This document shows positions 10,854 to 22,100 of a stretch of DNA of 64,000 nucleotides, piece after piece. Positions within the stretch are counted from its first letter, which is position 1, and every line of letters starts with the position of its first letter. This stretch comes from Xenoacremonium recifei (taxonomy: Eukaryota; Ascomycota; Sordariomycetes; Hypocreales; Nectriaceae). The notes under the pieces were generated by a model. The model did not search any database, was not told where the DNA came from, and was given only the letters and a program-made list of their open reading frames with translations. Made by a program: the position numbers and the translations under genes. The stretch spans positions 62,001-126,000 of the forward strand of contig WOFQ01000051.1 in NCBI GenBank assembly GCA_012184525.1. Direction: 5' to 3'.

Positions 10854-13622
10854 TCCAGGTATTAGAGGCTAGCTCTGCTTCAAAACCAGCCACTTGCTGC
10901 AACTGTCTTCGATGTAACTTGCAGTAGGACTCCTACTTCCATTGTCCGTGTGCTCGTCCCACATCCTGACGAAGGATGTCTCATGAAGCCGACACATCGG
11001 GACACTCCACACGGCCTCTAGGCCATCGTGGCATGCTCCTTGGGGACTCAGCCTCAGGTCAAGCTTGAAAGAGCCAGCCCATTGGAGCAGCAACGTTGCT
11101 CGTGGAGACTTGACTCCGACATCGAGGGTCTTTGGTAGGGGATGCTTGAGAAGGGCGTGCTCGCGCGATCAGGGGAGATCGACGTCTACCCCAATACTCC
11201 TTCTTCCCGTCCCTCTCTTTGGTTATGGGGCACGCGATGATACCACATTCCATGATCAGGCGGGGTCTGTACAAGGCAGTTTTGGCCCGATAATATGAAC
11301 GTTATGACCATATGAGGGAAAGATGTGGCCAATCTAGCCCATGGACCGTCGATGCCCAGGTCACATTGTGGCAGTCGGCCAGATGCTATCGACCGGGACC
11401 CTAGCCATATGAGCGCCCCTTAAAGAGCCGCGCACGAGGCATAGCATGAGATAACCTTGTACGGCACTGGCCTAGCGTTATGAAGCAACGTACTCATGGC
11501 CACTTGCCAGTTCGAGATAAAACAATGTCGATGAACATGGGACGGTTCATATCGCGACATGACTAACTCCCCTTGTAAGTCGCGGTGCCCAGCCCAGCCC
11601 ACGTTAGCCTTGTCCACGCAAGGCTGCGACAGAGGTGGTTCGAATACATGAAAAGCTTAGAGTCATCGTAAGGTTGTTTGGTGCACCGGGCTACCCGACA
11701 GCCAACGAGTCTCCAAAGGGGCGGGATCGTGTTTCCAGCATACTCCAGATCGCCCCTTGCTGAAGTCAGGGTTCCCGCCTCCTGATCACAAGCTGATCTA
11801 GGAGAGAATCTCCGGTGATGGTGCCGAAAAGTTAAGTCTAATAGCGATAGGGAGGTGGGATAGCGGGATGGCGCCCTGCCACCCTCAAGTCGTCCCAGGA
11901 ACTGGCCAATCGACGGCATTCCTGTGTAAATGAGGTTGATTAAGGCCGAGTTTAAGCAAGACAGGGGGGAATTTGATCGATGAGAACCCCTGCAGGATAG
12001 CCGCCTCAGCCGGCAGTGTGCGGGGGAGCCTCGATAAAATTGCATGGGACTTCCAAGAGCCGGCATTCGTCCCCATCTGCCTTGCAGCTGCTATCGCGAT
12101 GGGAGATTGCTGGCGGCTACTTTGCAACGTTACGCGAAGGCTTCTTTACGCGCTCAGTAGTTGAAGCCTTGCAGTGTGCTATATGCGACAGTGCCTACAG
12201 CAGACAGCGGCGACCCGTCAGGCGGCCACCTAGAGATAGGGCAGTGTCATTGATGTGCTGCCGATGGTTCCCACCTGATATGAACTTCATACCAAGCCGC
12301 GACATGACATGCGAGCGCCACGTGAGGTGAATCCGAACTTCCGGATGGCCACCAGGCCGTGGCAAGATGCGAAGAAACGCGTTGAAACATCCCCCAGAGG
12401 TGTGTCAGGGCGGTGTCTGAGGTTGATAGCCGTCGTAAAATGGTAATGTCCTCCTCCAACGGATCGGCTTCAGCCATAGTGTGGCTTGACGTGCAGGCCA
12501 AGGCCCGCAACCAAAGCCGCCGCTCGCACGGGAATAAAAGCCGACAGGAGTTCTCTGTGAGCTGATCATCTGCTTGGGCATTCAAAGAGACCAATGAGTT
12601 GATCGCTTCCTTAGTCGACGCGCCGACCCCTGGAAGTTTCAGGTCCCGTCTGTCTGACGATTTCCGTAATAGGCAACTCCTTGAAGCTTTTATACTACCT
12701 CAATATCGAGGTCTTGGTCCGGCGGCCACCTGAAGACGCGGAGGGCCACTTGACCCTGAATCCTTCAGATAAAGAAAAGCAGATGACTGCTAGTTTGAGC
12801 TTTGGCACATGCGGCCAGTGCCCTCGATGCGGCTGCTGATCCACTGGTGTCGAGAGGAAGTAACCACATAAATTAAAGTACCCTTGAATCTTGGCCTCGA
12901 TGGGGAGCGATCGCTGAGACTGGATGGTCCGTTATCATGAAGCATGGTCCCTTCTTGCTGCTTGCCATGTGCCTTTGGACTGGGTCACTTAGAGGTCTTG
13001 ATGGGACAATACCTGCGTCTCTGCTCTTGAAAGGTTGATGCTTGATGCATCATGATGAATCCCTGTATCGTCCGATCGGACGCTATCGAAGGTGGCTTTC
13101 ACATGGTTGATTGGCTGAAGCTAGTGAGGGTAAGCACGTTGGAACTCGTCTGAACAAGGAATGCTACGTGTTTGACAGGTGACGCTGAGCTGATCATGTC
13201 CGAGTGCATTTGTTGAATTTGTTGAAGGGGGGAATCCGCTGTAATAGTAAGGACTTAGGTAAGGTTTGGACTCACGTGAGCACCAATGTCATGAAATGAA
13301 GGTCGAAATGTTGTCAAAACAGTGTCACTTTGCCTACGGTTCGGAGGTTATGAGGCCCGCCATGGCATTAAGATTTTAGAAATTTAGAAAAACTGATATT
13401 TGTAATTTAGTTGTCGCATTATCAAGTTCAACGATCGTGTTGAAGAACTGGCGTCAACTTTGCCATGCGAACAGCTCCCTACCCTGTAGGATCACAAATC
13501 GGGAACCCCACCATGCATGCACCCCAGGCTTCCAACGTCATTCCTCTTTGCCTCGTTCAACAGCCAAGTCGCATAGGGATTTGTGCTTGATGAGTGACGT
13601 CTGAGACATCAACACCTGCAGG
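10854..13622. other. Long divergent intergenic region
   Basis: About 2.8 kb between the chitinase (-) and BET4 (+), the longest gene-free stretch in the left half. Open frames at 11563-12066 and 12247-12594 (-) and 12016-12330 (+) overlap each other and lack domain-like sequence. A short AT-rich patch lies at 13370-13430. It may be a large inducible chitinase promoter, but I found no diagnostic site. Confidence 0.5.
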
Positions 13623-14998
13623 ATGACAAGTGTGAGTGCCCTCGCCTTGTCAGATGCCTCGGGTCTCGTCGAATATTGACTAAAAAGACCTCCAGCACGG
13701 TGTAGCCCGCACCGCGCGGACCAGAACCGAAGAGCAGCGCCAGCAAGATCGCGAAAAGATCCAGAAATACCGATCCCTCGAGGACCAAGTCCGCGACCAG
13801 GCAAGACAACCCCGTTGTGCATCTCTGGTTCTCCTAGCTGACTAGCTTGTCCCTAGATTGCTCAGAGCAATTACTCCGAAGACACTTTCGCCCTTACATC
13901 CAAGCTCCTCCGCCTCAACCCCGAATACTACACGATATGGAACGCCCGCAGGCGCTGCCTAACCTCTGGCTTATTATCCAAACCGTCGGCTGGCTCGTCG
14001 CCCTCGAGGGCATCGCCGAATACTTCAGCGACCGCCATTCCCACATCCTCTTCCGCCGCCTCGTCGCCCTCATCCTCGACCGCGATCCCGCCAGCCCCCG
14101 ACTCCCGGATAGCTGGGAAGAGTGGTACAACACCTGAAGATGCCGAGGCGCAAGACGCTCAGACGCTCCGCACTGAGCTGGCATTTACCATTCCACTGCT
14201 GATGCAATTCCCCAAGTGCTATTGGATATGGAACTATCGACGTTGGATCCTCCAGCAGGCAATCGATCGGCTCTCCGTCACTCTTGCCCGGCGCATATGG
14301 ATGGAAGAGCTCGGGCTTGTGAGCAAGATGCTTGATAAGGACTACCGAAACTTCCATGCCTGGGGCTACCGTCGTCATGTCGTGGCAATCCTTGAGAGTG
14401 CCGAGTTGAATGGGTCCAGCATGGTCGAATCCGAATTCGAATATACTACCAGAATGATTCGGCAAGATCTGTCCAATTTCTCAGCTTGGCACAACCGCAG
14501 CCAACTTATCCCACGGTTGTTGGACGAGCGGAAAGCAGACGACGCTGCGCGCAAGGAGCTCTTAGAACAAGGCAAGGTCCTCGCTCCTGGCTTCTTACCT
14601 AGGTCGCTAACAGCCTTTTAGAAATCAATCTAATCCGAAGCGCTTTCGACGTAGGCCCCGAGGATCAATCACTTTGGTATTATCATCAGTACCTTATTCT
14701 CAATCTCACACAACGAGAGGACGGCAAGACCTTCGTGCCTCACCTAACGACTGAAGTGCGGAAAGCAATAATTACGGATGAGTTGGATGCGATCAAGGAT
14801 CTCCTCGAGGACTTTGACGACGTCAAGTGGATTTATGAGGCCCTCATTGAGTATACCGTTGCTCTAAGTCAGATGTTGGGCGAAGAGCTTGGGAACCAAG
14901 AGCGAGAGGACGTGGCAGAATGGCTCACGAACTTGAAACGGTTGGATCCCAAGCGTAGCGGCCGGTGGAAAGATCTTGAAAAGGATCTAGGGATCTGA
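13623..14998 (+). CDS. BET4: Rab geranylgeranyltransferase (GGTase II) alpha subunit
   Basis: Four exons: 13623-13631 (9 nt, coding MTS), 13696-13800, 13857-14571 and 14622-14998; 401 residues. The prenyltransferase alpha repeats are clear: LNPEYYTIWNARR, CYWIWNYRRWIL, DYRNFHAWGYRRHV and DLSNFSAWHNRSQL, plus QSLWYYHQYLI in the last exon. The enzyme, with its beta subunit and Rab escort protein, attaches geranylgeranyl groups to Rab GTPases and so supports vesicle traffic. Two introns appear to use GC-AG ends (GCAAGA...CCTAG at 13801-13856, GCAAGG...TTTTAG at 14572-14621); only those junctions keep phase and conserved sequence. A low-complexity Ser/Ala/Pro insert of about 60 residues separates the first two repeats. 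It converges on the HET gene. Confidence 0.9.
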
Positions 14999-15236
14999 TG
15001 AGTGCCAGAGGAATAGAACTCATCAGAGAGCAATCTCACGAGACCTCTAACGCATGGGATGTCATCACCAGTCTATATATTTCACCCAAAATCCCTCGAA
15101 TAGGTGTGCACTTCCACGTGGCAGTGTATCTCAAGAAATACATAAAAATAGGAAATACCCAAAAGCCCTTAACTCCATCACTTGCTCGTGATAAATACCC
15201 ACTCACCAGCACAATATCTGCCTCACCACACACGCC

Positions 15237-18200
15237 TTATGAAAACAGGTTCCAGAGGCGATTCTTTCCGTTTGGCCGCGCTACATACTTCCTCTGCAAA
15301 CTACTCGGGATCACAGGGCTTCGCCTTACCCTGGGACTTGGTGGTTCATCAGGAACCAATGTTTCAGCCTTGAAATAATCTTGCAAAATCGCGAAGAACA
15401 TATCTTCCAAGTAGAAATCATCTCCCCGTTTTACAATAACTGTCTTCCCTCCCGTAAACGGCATGGGGGTTTTCTCCATGATCGCCATCGCGCAATCCAG
15501 ATGTCCATTGGCGACAGCAAGCTCCAGGGCATTGAAAGTCATCTCAGCAGTGTCTCTCTCACCAGCTGTCTGTGCCCCGGATTTGAGCAGAAAGTCGAGG
15601 CACTCCTTTTGTCCAGATAGAGCAGCCATCTCAGTTGGAAGTAGATGGTACTCGCCCGCTGGACAGTTCATATTCGCACCACATTCTAGCAGTGCCTCAA
15701 GACTTGCCAAATGACCCAAATGACAGGCGACATGGATTGGCGCAAAGCCGTAATCGTCAGCAAGATCAAAAATTGCTTTAGCTTCTGTGAATGTGTTGAT
15801 GATGTTGATGATGGAGTGAGCGTTGCTGAAGGCTGCGTACCAAGCTACCGAGCGCCCCCTGCCATCCAGCCGAGAAGCTCGATATTGCGCTAAGAGATTA
15901 TAATCTCTACCCTGTCTATGGGCTTTGATTGCGGGTGTCAGGTTCCGTAAGTCCCGTAGGTCCCATGTGAGGTAGGATGTCAAGCCCGTGAGAAGGATCT
16001 TTGCGGTCGCGTCGTCATTCGTAAGCGCTGCAACATGCAGCGGCGTGGCTCCCCAGCGGTTGCTATGATTGGCATGTGCTTCCAAAAGGAACTGTAATGC
16101 TGTACTAGAAACATCATGCCAAAAGTACCCGTTTTCGAATGCTGCGAGGAGATGTAGAGGAGTGTCATGGGTTTGTTCCGCAAGGAAGCTGACCATCCGC
16201 GCGCGATCTCGAAATCCCCTCGAACAGTAGTGTCGGAAGAGCATGTTCACTGCCTTAGCATCTCCCAATCCACAGGCAACATGCAAAATGGAAAAGTTGT
16301 ATGCGTCGACTTGATATACTGTCTCCGGTTGCGCTTCGATCATGCGTTCGGCGAGATCATGTTGGCCACCGAGGATAGCCCAATGTAATCCTGGCATGCC
16401 CCATTTCTTGTCCGTCTGGAAGATTTCAGAAGACAGTTCTGTTTGGAGGAGGGCATCTTCAACTAGCCCTGTATTGACAAGGGAGTGGATAGAAGTCATT
16501 TCGGGATATGGATAATTGTGTATCTCTGGTGTTTTCCGCCGCTTGAATATCTCGTAGAGAAGCATTCCGCTTTTCGCGCAACTATCCCAGTCTGGTTCAT
16601 CCCCAGGAACAAAGTGCTCAATGTAGGCCAGTATGAGATCGTGCATCATACCAACAGGGTTGAAGATGATGCGGCGGCGAATATGCGCGGATTTCTTTCG
16701 TGAGATATGAGGCGGGAGCTCTCGGGGCACAAAAATAGGCATGTCCGGATTCGGGACAACTGCTTCAAGGCCATTTGGGCTGTTCCTAAAATAATAAGGC
16801 TCTTCCGGTGGTGCATCCCAGCGACGATCGTCTGGCCGGCGCTGAGGAAACGGATCAACTGATTCGAATTGTTGCTGCTTGATGCCGACCTTTAGGTCTA
16901 GCGTGCGATAACCGTGGCGAATGGTGACCGTGACGATAGTTGGCAGTCTCTCCCCGTTCATGTCTTGTTTTGAAGTCCATGATAGATCCGGAATGTCTCC
17001 TCTGTGAAGCCGCTGGTTCAGAATCCAGAAATTATCTCCAACTCCCCAATTACTTGAATCCGCTTTAGATTGTGAACACCAACTCTTGAATTCTCGCCCC
17101 TCATGGAGTTTCAAACCAACGCCGACGTCCACCATCCCACAGCCTTCTACCTTAATCCGAAGTAGGGCAAGAGCCTCGTGAAAACGGAAATCGCTTGGTT
17201 TGAGAATTATGGCACCATTTGACTTGGCCCAGCGATGCCGGGGATGAACATCCTCCACGCTCCAAACAGTAGCGGCACCATCCCCGGCGAATTTTTGACC
17301 TTCCGTAAGGATCCGAATAGAGTGCGACTTCTGAGATGGATTTTGCCGGAAGTATATCGTCTCTGGACTGCATTCTTGAGGGTTGGGTCTGTAAATCCTA
17401 TAAGTCGTTTTGTGCGGCGCCACACGAGCAAACTCGTCTACCCAAAGTCGTTTGAGATATATCACCGGTGAGAATTTGCGCTTATCCCGGGTCTCGCAAT
17501 TGAGCATTACGAAGTAGTCGGCATTTTCAGTGTCCGAGCATAGTTGTAGGTTGAAAAAGACTTTGAGGCCTTTGCTCGTAATGTCCCACGGCTCACCTAG
17601 GGTCAATCTTGATATTGGCTCCAGGTTTCCAGAATTACGGAAATATGATGGATGATCGGCAAGTACCCCGAAATGGGTTTTGACGTTAGACTCTTCGGGT
17701 GTATTCCAGGCAAATAGTGTCTCGTCGTCATTCTGAGAGAGGATCTGTTCCTGGAGCCGAATAAATGCCTTCTCCCCTTCGCCGTATAAGAGAGGCATGT
17801 TGACTTCGAACAGTCCCAAAAGGCAATAGGCAAGATCTTCGACTCGAGTTGTCTCTCTACTCGCCGCCCACGCCATTCTTGCAGAGATACTAGCCTCTGA
17901 GGGATGAATTTCTCCATGAAGAACGCCGTAAGATATACCAGTGATCGTGTGGAGGAGCTGGGTGAATTGGTTGCTCTCCCCCTTTGTACCTAGATAGCTC
18001 CAGTCGGAGGCGAAGAACTCCACCTCCTTAGGGGCAATCAGCTCCTGAAGAGTCCATCCTCGTTTGAACCAGCTGCTCGTTTGGAAACTCGAGGACCCTG
18101 AATACATGTCCTGCAGGAAAGCTGGTTCGACATCGTAAAGATAGGCATAGCACACCTCGGCTTTCGCATACCAGGCGTACATAGAATTGATAGCTTCTGA

Positions 18201-18491
18201 AAGCTCGGCACTACTGCTTTTGTCGATGCAACATGTGTCGATCCAGATGTAATCGAAATCATTGCGTCGAGCTTGTTGGACTGCCCTCTCTAGCTTCTCG
18301 AATCCTTTTCTGGACGTGATCGTAGAATTTCCAGCGACTTGATCTAGGGAATCCCAGCTTCCCTGCAGACGGAGCACATCCCGCAGGACAACCTCTTCTT
18401 CAAGCCACCGGTGGGAGAGAATGGCGTATGGCGGTATCTGCGACCCGGAGAAGTCGTCAAGACGGACCTCCTTCGTGCTCAGAAGTCGCAT
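15237..18491 (-). CDS. HET-domain protein with C-terminal ankyrin repeats
   Basis: A single uninterrupted ORF of 1084 residues from the ATG at 18489-18491. The N-terminal HET domain shows YAILSHRW (22-29), YIWIDTCCIDK (81-91) and the following SEAINSMYAWY helix. RGWTLQELIAP (144-154) continues the usual HET/DUF8212 arrangement. The middle (about 270-680) is not recognised. From about residue 690 come ankyrin-like repeats (GLHWAILGGQHDLAERMIE, TPLHVAALTNDDATAKILL, APIHVACHLGHLASLEALL). HET proteins mediate non-self recognition and incompatibility cell death in filamentous ascomycetes; ankyrin tails are typical of their sensor part. No nucleotide-binding domain is evident, so this is HET-ANK rather than an NLR. 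Which ligand or partner it recognises cannot be said. Confidence 0.88.
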   Translation of the reverse strand: MRLLSTKEVRLDDFSGSQIPPYAILSHRWLEEEVVLRDVLRLQGSWDSLDQVAGNSTITSRKGFEKLERAVQQARRNDFDYIWIDTCCIDKSSSAELSEAINSMYAWYAKAEVCYAYLYDVEPAFLQDMYSGSSSFQTSSWFKRGWTLQELIAPKEVEFFASDWSYLGTKGESNQFTQLLHTITGISYGVLHGEIHPSEASISARMAWAASRETTRVEDLAYCLLGLFEVNMPLLYGEGEKAFIRLQEQILSQNDDETLFAWNTPEESNVKTHFGVLADHPSYFRNSGNLEPISRLTLGEPWDITSKGLKVFFNLQLCSDTENADYFVMLNCETRDKRKFSPVIYLKRLWVDEFARVAPHKTTYRIYRPNPQECSPETIYFRQNPSQKSHSIRILTEGQKFAGDGAATVWSVEDVHPRHRWAKSNGAIILKPSDFRFHEALALLRIKVEGCGMVDVGVGLKLHEGREFKSWCSQSKADSSNWGVGDNFWILNQRLHRGDIPDLSWTSKQDMNGERLPTIVTVTIRHGYRTLDLKVGIKQQQFESVDPFPQRRPDDRRWDAPPEEPYYFRNSPNGLEAVVPNPDMPIFVPRELPPHISRKKSAHIRRRIIFNPVGMMHDLILAYIEHFVPGDEPDWDSCAKSGMLLYEIFKRRKTPEIHNYPYPEMTSIHSLVNTGLVEDALLQTELSSEIFQTDKKWGMPGLHWAILGGQHDLAERMIEAQPETVYQVDAYNFSILHVACGLGDAKAVNMLFRHYCSRGFRDRARMVSFLAEQTHDTPLHLLAAFENGYFWHDVSSTALQFLLEAHANHSNRWGATPLHVAALTNDDATAKILLTGLTSYLTWDLRDLRNLTPAIKAHRQGRDYNLLAQYRASRLDGRGRSVAWYAAFSNAHSIINIINTFTEAKAIFDLADDYGFAPIHVACHLGHLASLEALLECGANMNCPAGEYHLLPTEMAALSGQKECLDFLLKSGAQTAGERDTAEMTFNALELAVANGHLDCAMAIMEKTPMPFTGGKTVIVKRGDDFYLEDMFFAILQDYFKAETLVPDEPPSPRVRRSPVIPSSLQRKYVARPNGKNRLWNLFS

Positions 18492-19106
18492 GGCTGATCA
18501 TGGCCTGAAAGCTGGACTGAATAGATGAAGAGGCCTATGTTGCTATTGAGATTCGTAGTTGGAGATGAGGAAGATGTTAGGTGCCAGTCTGCCTTGCATA
18601 GGCAGGTGTTTCAACTCAGCCGCCTTTTGGGGGCCAAGAATGCCTAATCGGGTTCGGCATTTCAGCCATCGTAGCGGGCACCAATAACGAGTTCGCGATG
18701 CTCAAAGAGCAGATTGCCGCATTTTGGGCAGGAGAATACTGGACTTTTTTGGTATGAGAACGATGAGGAAGGATGGTATGTTTGAGCAAGGTACCTGATT
18801 TGGCCGTCCCGTTCCTGCTTACCGTACTGTACGCAGGCAAGTGCTCTGGGGACCTACCTTTGACACACCCTCTGAAACCCTTGTTACAGGAATCTTCTGG
18901 TTCCTGTCTTTTGTGAGTTAAGAGGTCATGTTCACATTGGGAACGCATCTTGAATCTTATCTAAATGATTTCAGCCAGATGGCTACTTCTCTCTTCCCTT
19001 CTCTCTATCGTCTCCTCATCTCTCAGTACACTTGGTATATATCATCGCCGTATTCAAATAGTCGCTAAAACGCGGTATTTGACCTCCTAAACTCCAAAAT
19101 TGAGAA
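18492..19106. other. Intergenic
   Basis: 0.6 kb upstream of the HET gene and downstream of the JmjC gene (both -). It holds a leader and a 3' UTR; no further gene is apparent. Confidence 0.6.
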
Positions 19107-22100
19107 TCAATGCCGTCCTCGACCTCGTCCGCGGCCGCGACCCCTACCACGACCACGTGTTCCGCCACGGCCTCCACGATTTCCACTGCCTCGTCCATAA
19201 GCCGGGATGTCTGCGCTATCATCGGTGTCCGAAGCGGATGGCTCTATTATATCAGCATCCTCTGAATCAGACTCAACAAGTCGCACCACAGTAGGTTGGC
19301 CTGTATGGCGTCGCATGGCCGGAGGTGAATTACTCCGTGAGCTAGACGGGATTCTGGCAGGGGAGCCAGAAGATTTCTGATGAGTCTCGTCTTTGAATTC
19401 TGAGCCAGAAGGGGCATCTTGCTCGTTTGCCAAAGCCATTGCAGGCCTTGTAGTTCTCTTCGCTGCGACGCTGTCGGTAACCGGGGTGTGTACCTGAGGC
19501 GTTGACGCAGACATTGACGGAGTCTGAGGGCTGCCTTGTGGCCGTCTTTTGCCAATCCTAAACTTCTTGCCCTTGAGTGCCATACGCTCGGCCATTGAAA
19601 GAAGTTGGGTGTTCCCGGGAGCCGAGCTGGATTCTCGTTTGCTGGACGTAGCGGGTATGTCAGATCGACGTGGGCGTCCTCTCCTCCGCGCAGGACTTGT
19701 CACAGCATCATTACTCGGACCTGAGTCCTCGACTGCAGGTTCTTCGGTCGATTCCCGGGCAGCAGCGATGGTCGTAACACCAGATCTGCGAGGACGACCT
19801 CTTCTCTTAACAGGAGCCTCAACGTCGGTGGCGACTGGGGCATCCGCAACAAGACCCTCGGCGAGATCCTCGGCAAGATGTGCCTCCAGCTCGCCAATCA
19901 TCTTTTCATGAGCATCATCGGAGTCGTTCGCATCTGCTAGTTGTAGGTTGGATTCATCTTGACCAAGCCCACCCTCGTCATTCTCAGCCATGTCCACATC
20001 ATTGGAATTTGCGGCACCTAGACTCGAGGCTCGAGTCCTCCTCGGGCGCCCTCTGGGCCGCCCTGTACCCCTTCGCACCGCAGGAGATTGGGTGGGTGAT
20101 GACGAAGCAGCGATGTTTGCCAGGGAACTTCTCGGGGGCCTCCCGCGTCGTTTGCCATTCTTCGTCAACGACGGAGTCTTATTCTCTGACGAGGGTTTCT
20201 TGAATAATGCGTGAACAGCCTCAGCAGCCAGATCAGCTGGTGTCTTGCCCCCCTCCATGTCATTTTCTTTGGGTGATTGAGGCAGGGGCCGGAGGTCTTC
20301 GCCCTCAGACTCTTCTTCGTGAGCCTCGTCGACCTCAATATAGGAAGTCATCGGTCTGGCATGGCGCAACACCGGTTCATTGGCATCATACATCTTTTGT
20401 GTTGCTCGTTCTAGAGCTTGTTCGCCGTTCTCTGCCGACTCCTTTGGTGCTTGTGCTTCACCATTCTGCTGCGTCTCATCTATTTCCGCCGTTTCAACTG
20501 TCATATCGCCGGCAAACAGGGCAGGGTCCATGCTGTCAAGAAAATCAGGCTCTGACTCCATCAGCCGCGGCTTCTTGTGATGGCTCTTGGCAACAATGAA
20601 GTCAGGATCCTCATTATCTCTCTTGGCTTTCCGCTTAGCAGCGCGGATCGACTTTTTGACGAAATCAGGCACATCAGATTCGGGCATGCGCAGAGCTTCT
20701 TCCGACGGTTCTTGGTAAGGGTCGAACAAGATCTTGTCAGGGGCGTCGTCGGGCTCATAGTAACCCATTCCAATACGCTGGTGAATGACCGCGGATGGAT
20801 CAGGATAAAGCGACGTATCGTGATCTTCCATCTGGGGCATCGCGTCTCCAGGGATCTGGGACTCATCATGTAATGGTCCTTCAGTGAAAGCTCCATATGG
20901 CCGATCAGCTGGATACTCCATTGTTGCCTGTTCTTCGCCAACAATGTGCCTCTGATCACCGTATCCATTCATATCAGCGATCGGAGCGCGGCCATTATGC
21001 TCGGCCGAAGTCGAGGGGTCTTCTTGCATGGTTGCCTCTGGAGCAGCTACTTGTTCTGTGACGTCTTGTGCCTTTGCATTGTCGGCTTGTTCGCGCAGGC
21101 GTTTCATACGCTTGCTGTTATTACTGCGACTTTCTTCTCCTGCTGCCTTGAGCCAAGAAAGATTATGAATTCGAAAGTCAACCAAAGCCTCCACGCTTCG
21201 ATCGTCAGCAATCGGCCGAGTATCGTGGCCCAGCATGGTATTCTTCGGCATATACGGGTTCGTGTTTCCGACTCGACGGCAATATCCACAATTGCATATG
21301 CCCAGACATTTTGGACATTGCCATTGTTCATCCTCAAGGACTTTCTGAGGCATCATGTCGAATGCTCTGTAAAGAACGCCGTAGCAGTAAGATTCGGTGC
21401 AGCCAGAGTTTGTACAGGAGTGTACCCGGTAACTGTAGTCCTTGTGAGCGCAGACGTGGCACCGTCGCACCTCGCCCTTCTTCTTCTTCCGCTTGGGCTT
21501 CTTTTTGGGCTTGTCCTCGCCATCGGGCTCGCTGTCGCTGGGGGTTTGCTCACGCTCTGGCTTTGTGATATCTTTCCAGGGTCGTCTCCTCAGAGCCTCC
21601 TGGCATATCTGTGCCACCGACTTTTTCCCAGCTCGCAGTCTCGCAATTTCAAGGGGCTGGGGGGAGGTGTCATAGTCGACGTATCCATCATTCTTGATGA
21701 CCATTGATCGCCAAGTCTCGTAGCTTTCAACAAGAGCTGGCCATGACCACTGCTCGCACCATTGGAGGCCGGAGAGGCAGGCACAAGACCGGCCCATAGC
21801 ATAGCATTCCATGCAGACGTCATATGCATCTTCATCTCCATTGATCAGTGTCCGGGTACAATGCTTGCAGGTCAGAAACCGGTTGAAGATGTTTGAGCGG
21901 CAATACGAGCAGGTGATGCAGGAGTCGAATTCTATAAACTCGACATCCTTCTCCTTGTGGGCGAACATCTCATCCACTAAAATTTCGGTAAAGAGTTCGA
22001 AGAGTTTCTTGAAATCGCCAGCCAACTGCTTTGCACGAGGTGAATTCCGGACGAGTTCTTGGCCCATACCCAAGAAACTGATCTGTGTAATATCGGCATT

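Noticed and set aside
11563..12594. Minus-strand ORFs in the chitinase-BET4 gap
   Set aside because: No recognisable motif, biased composition, and overlaps with plus-strand frames of equal length.
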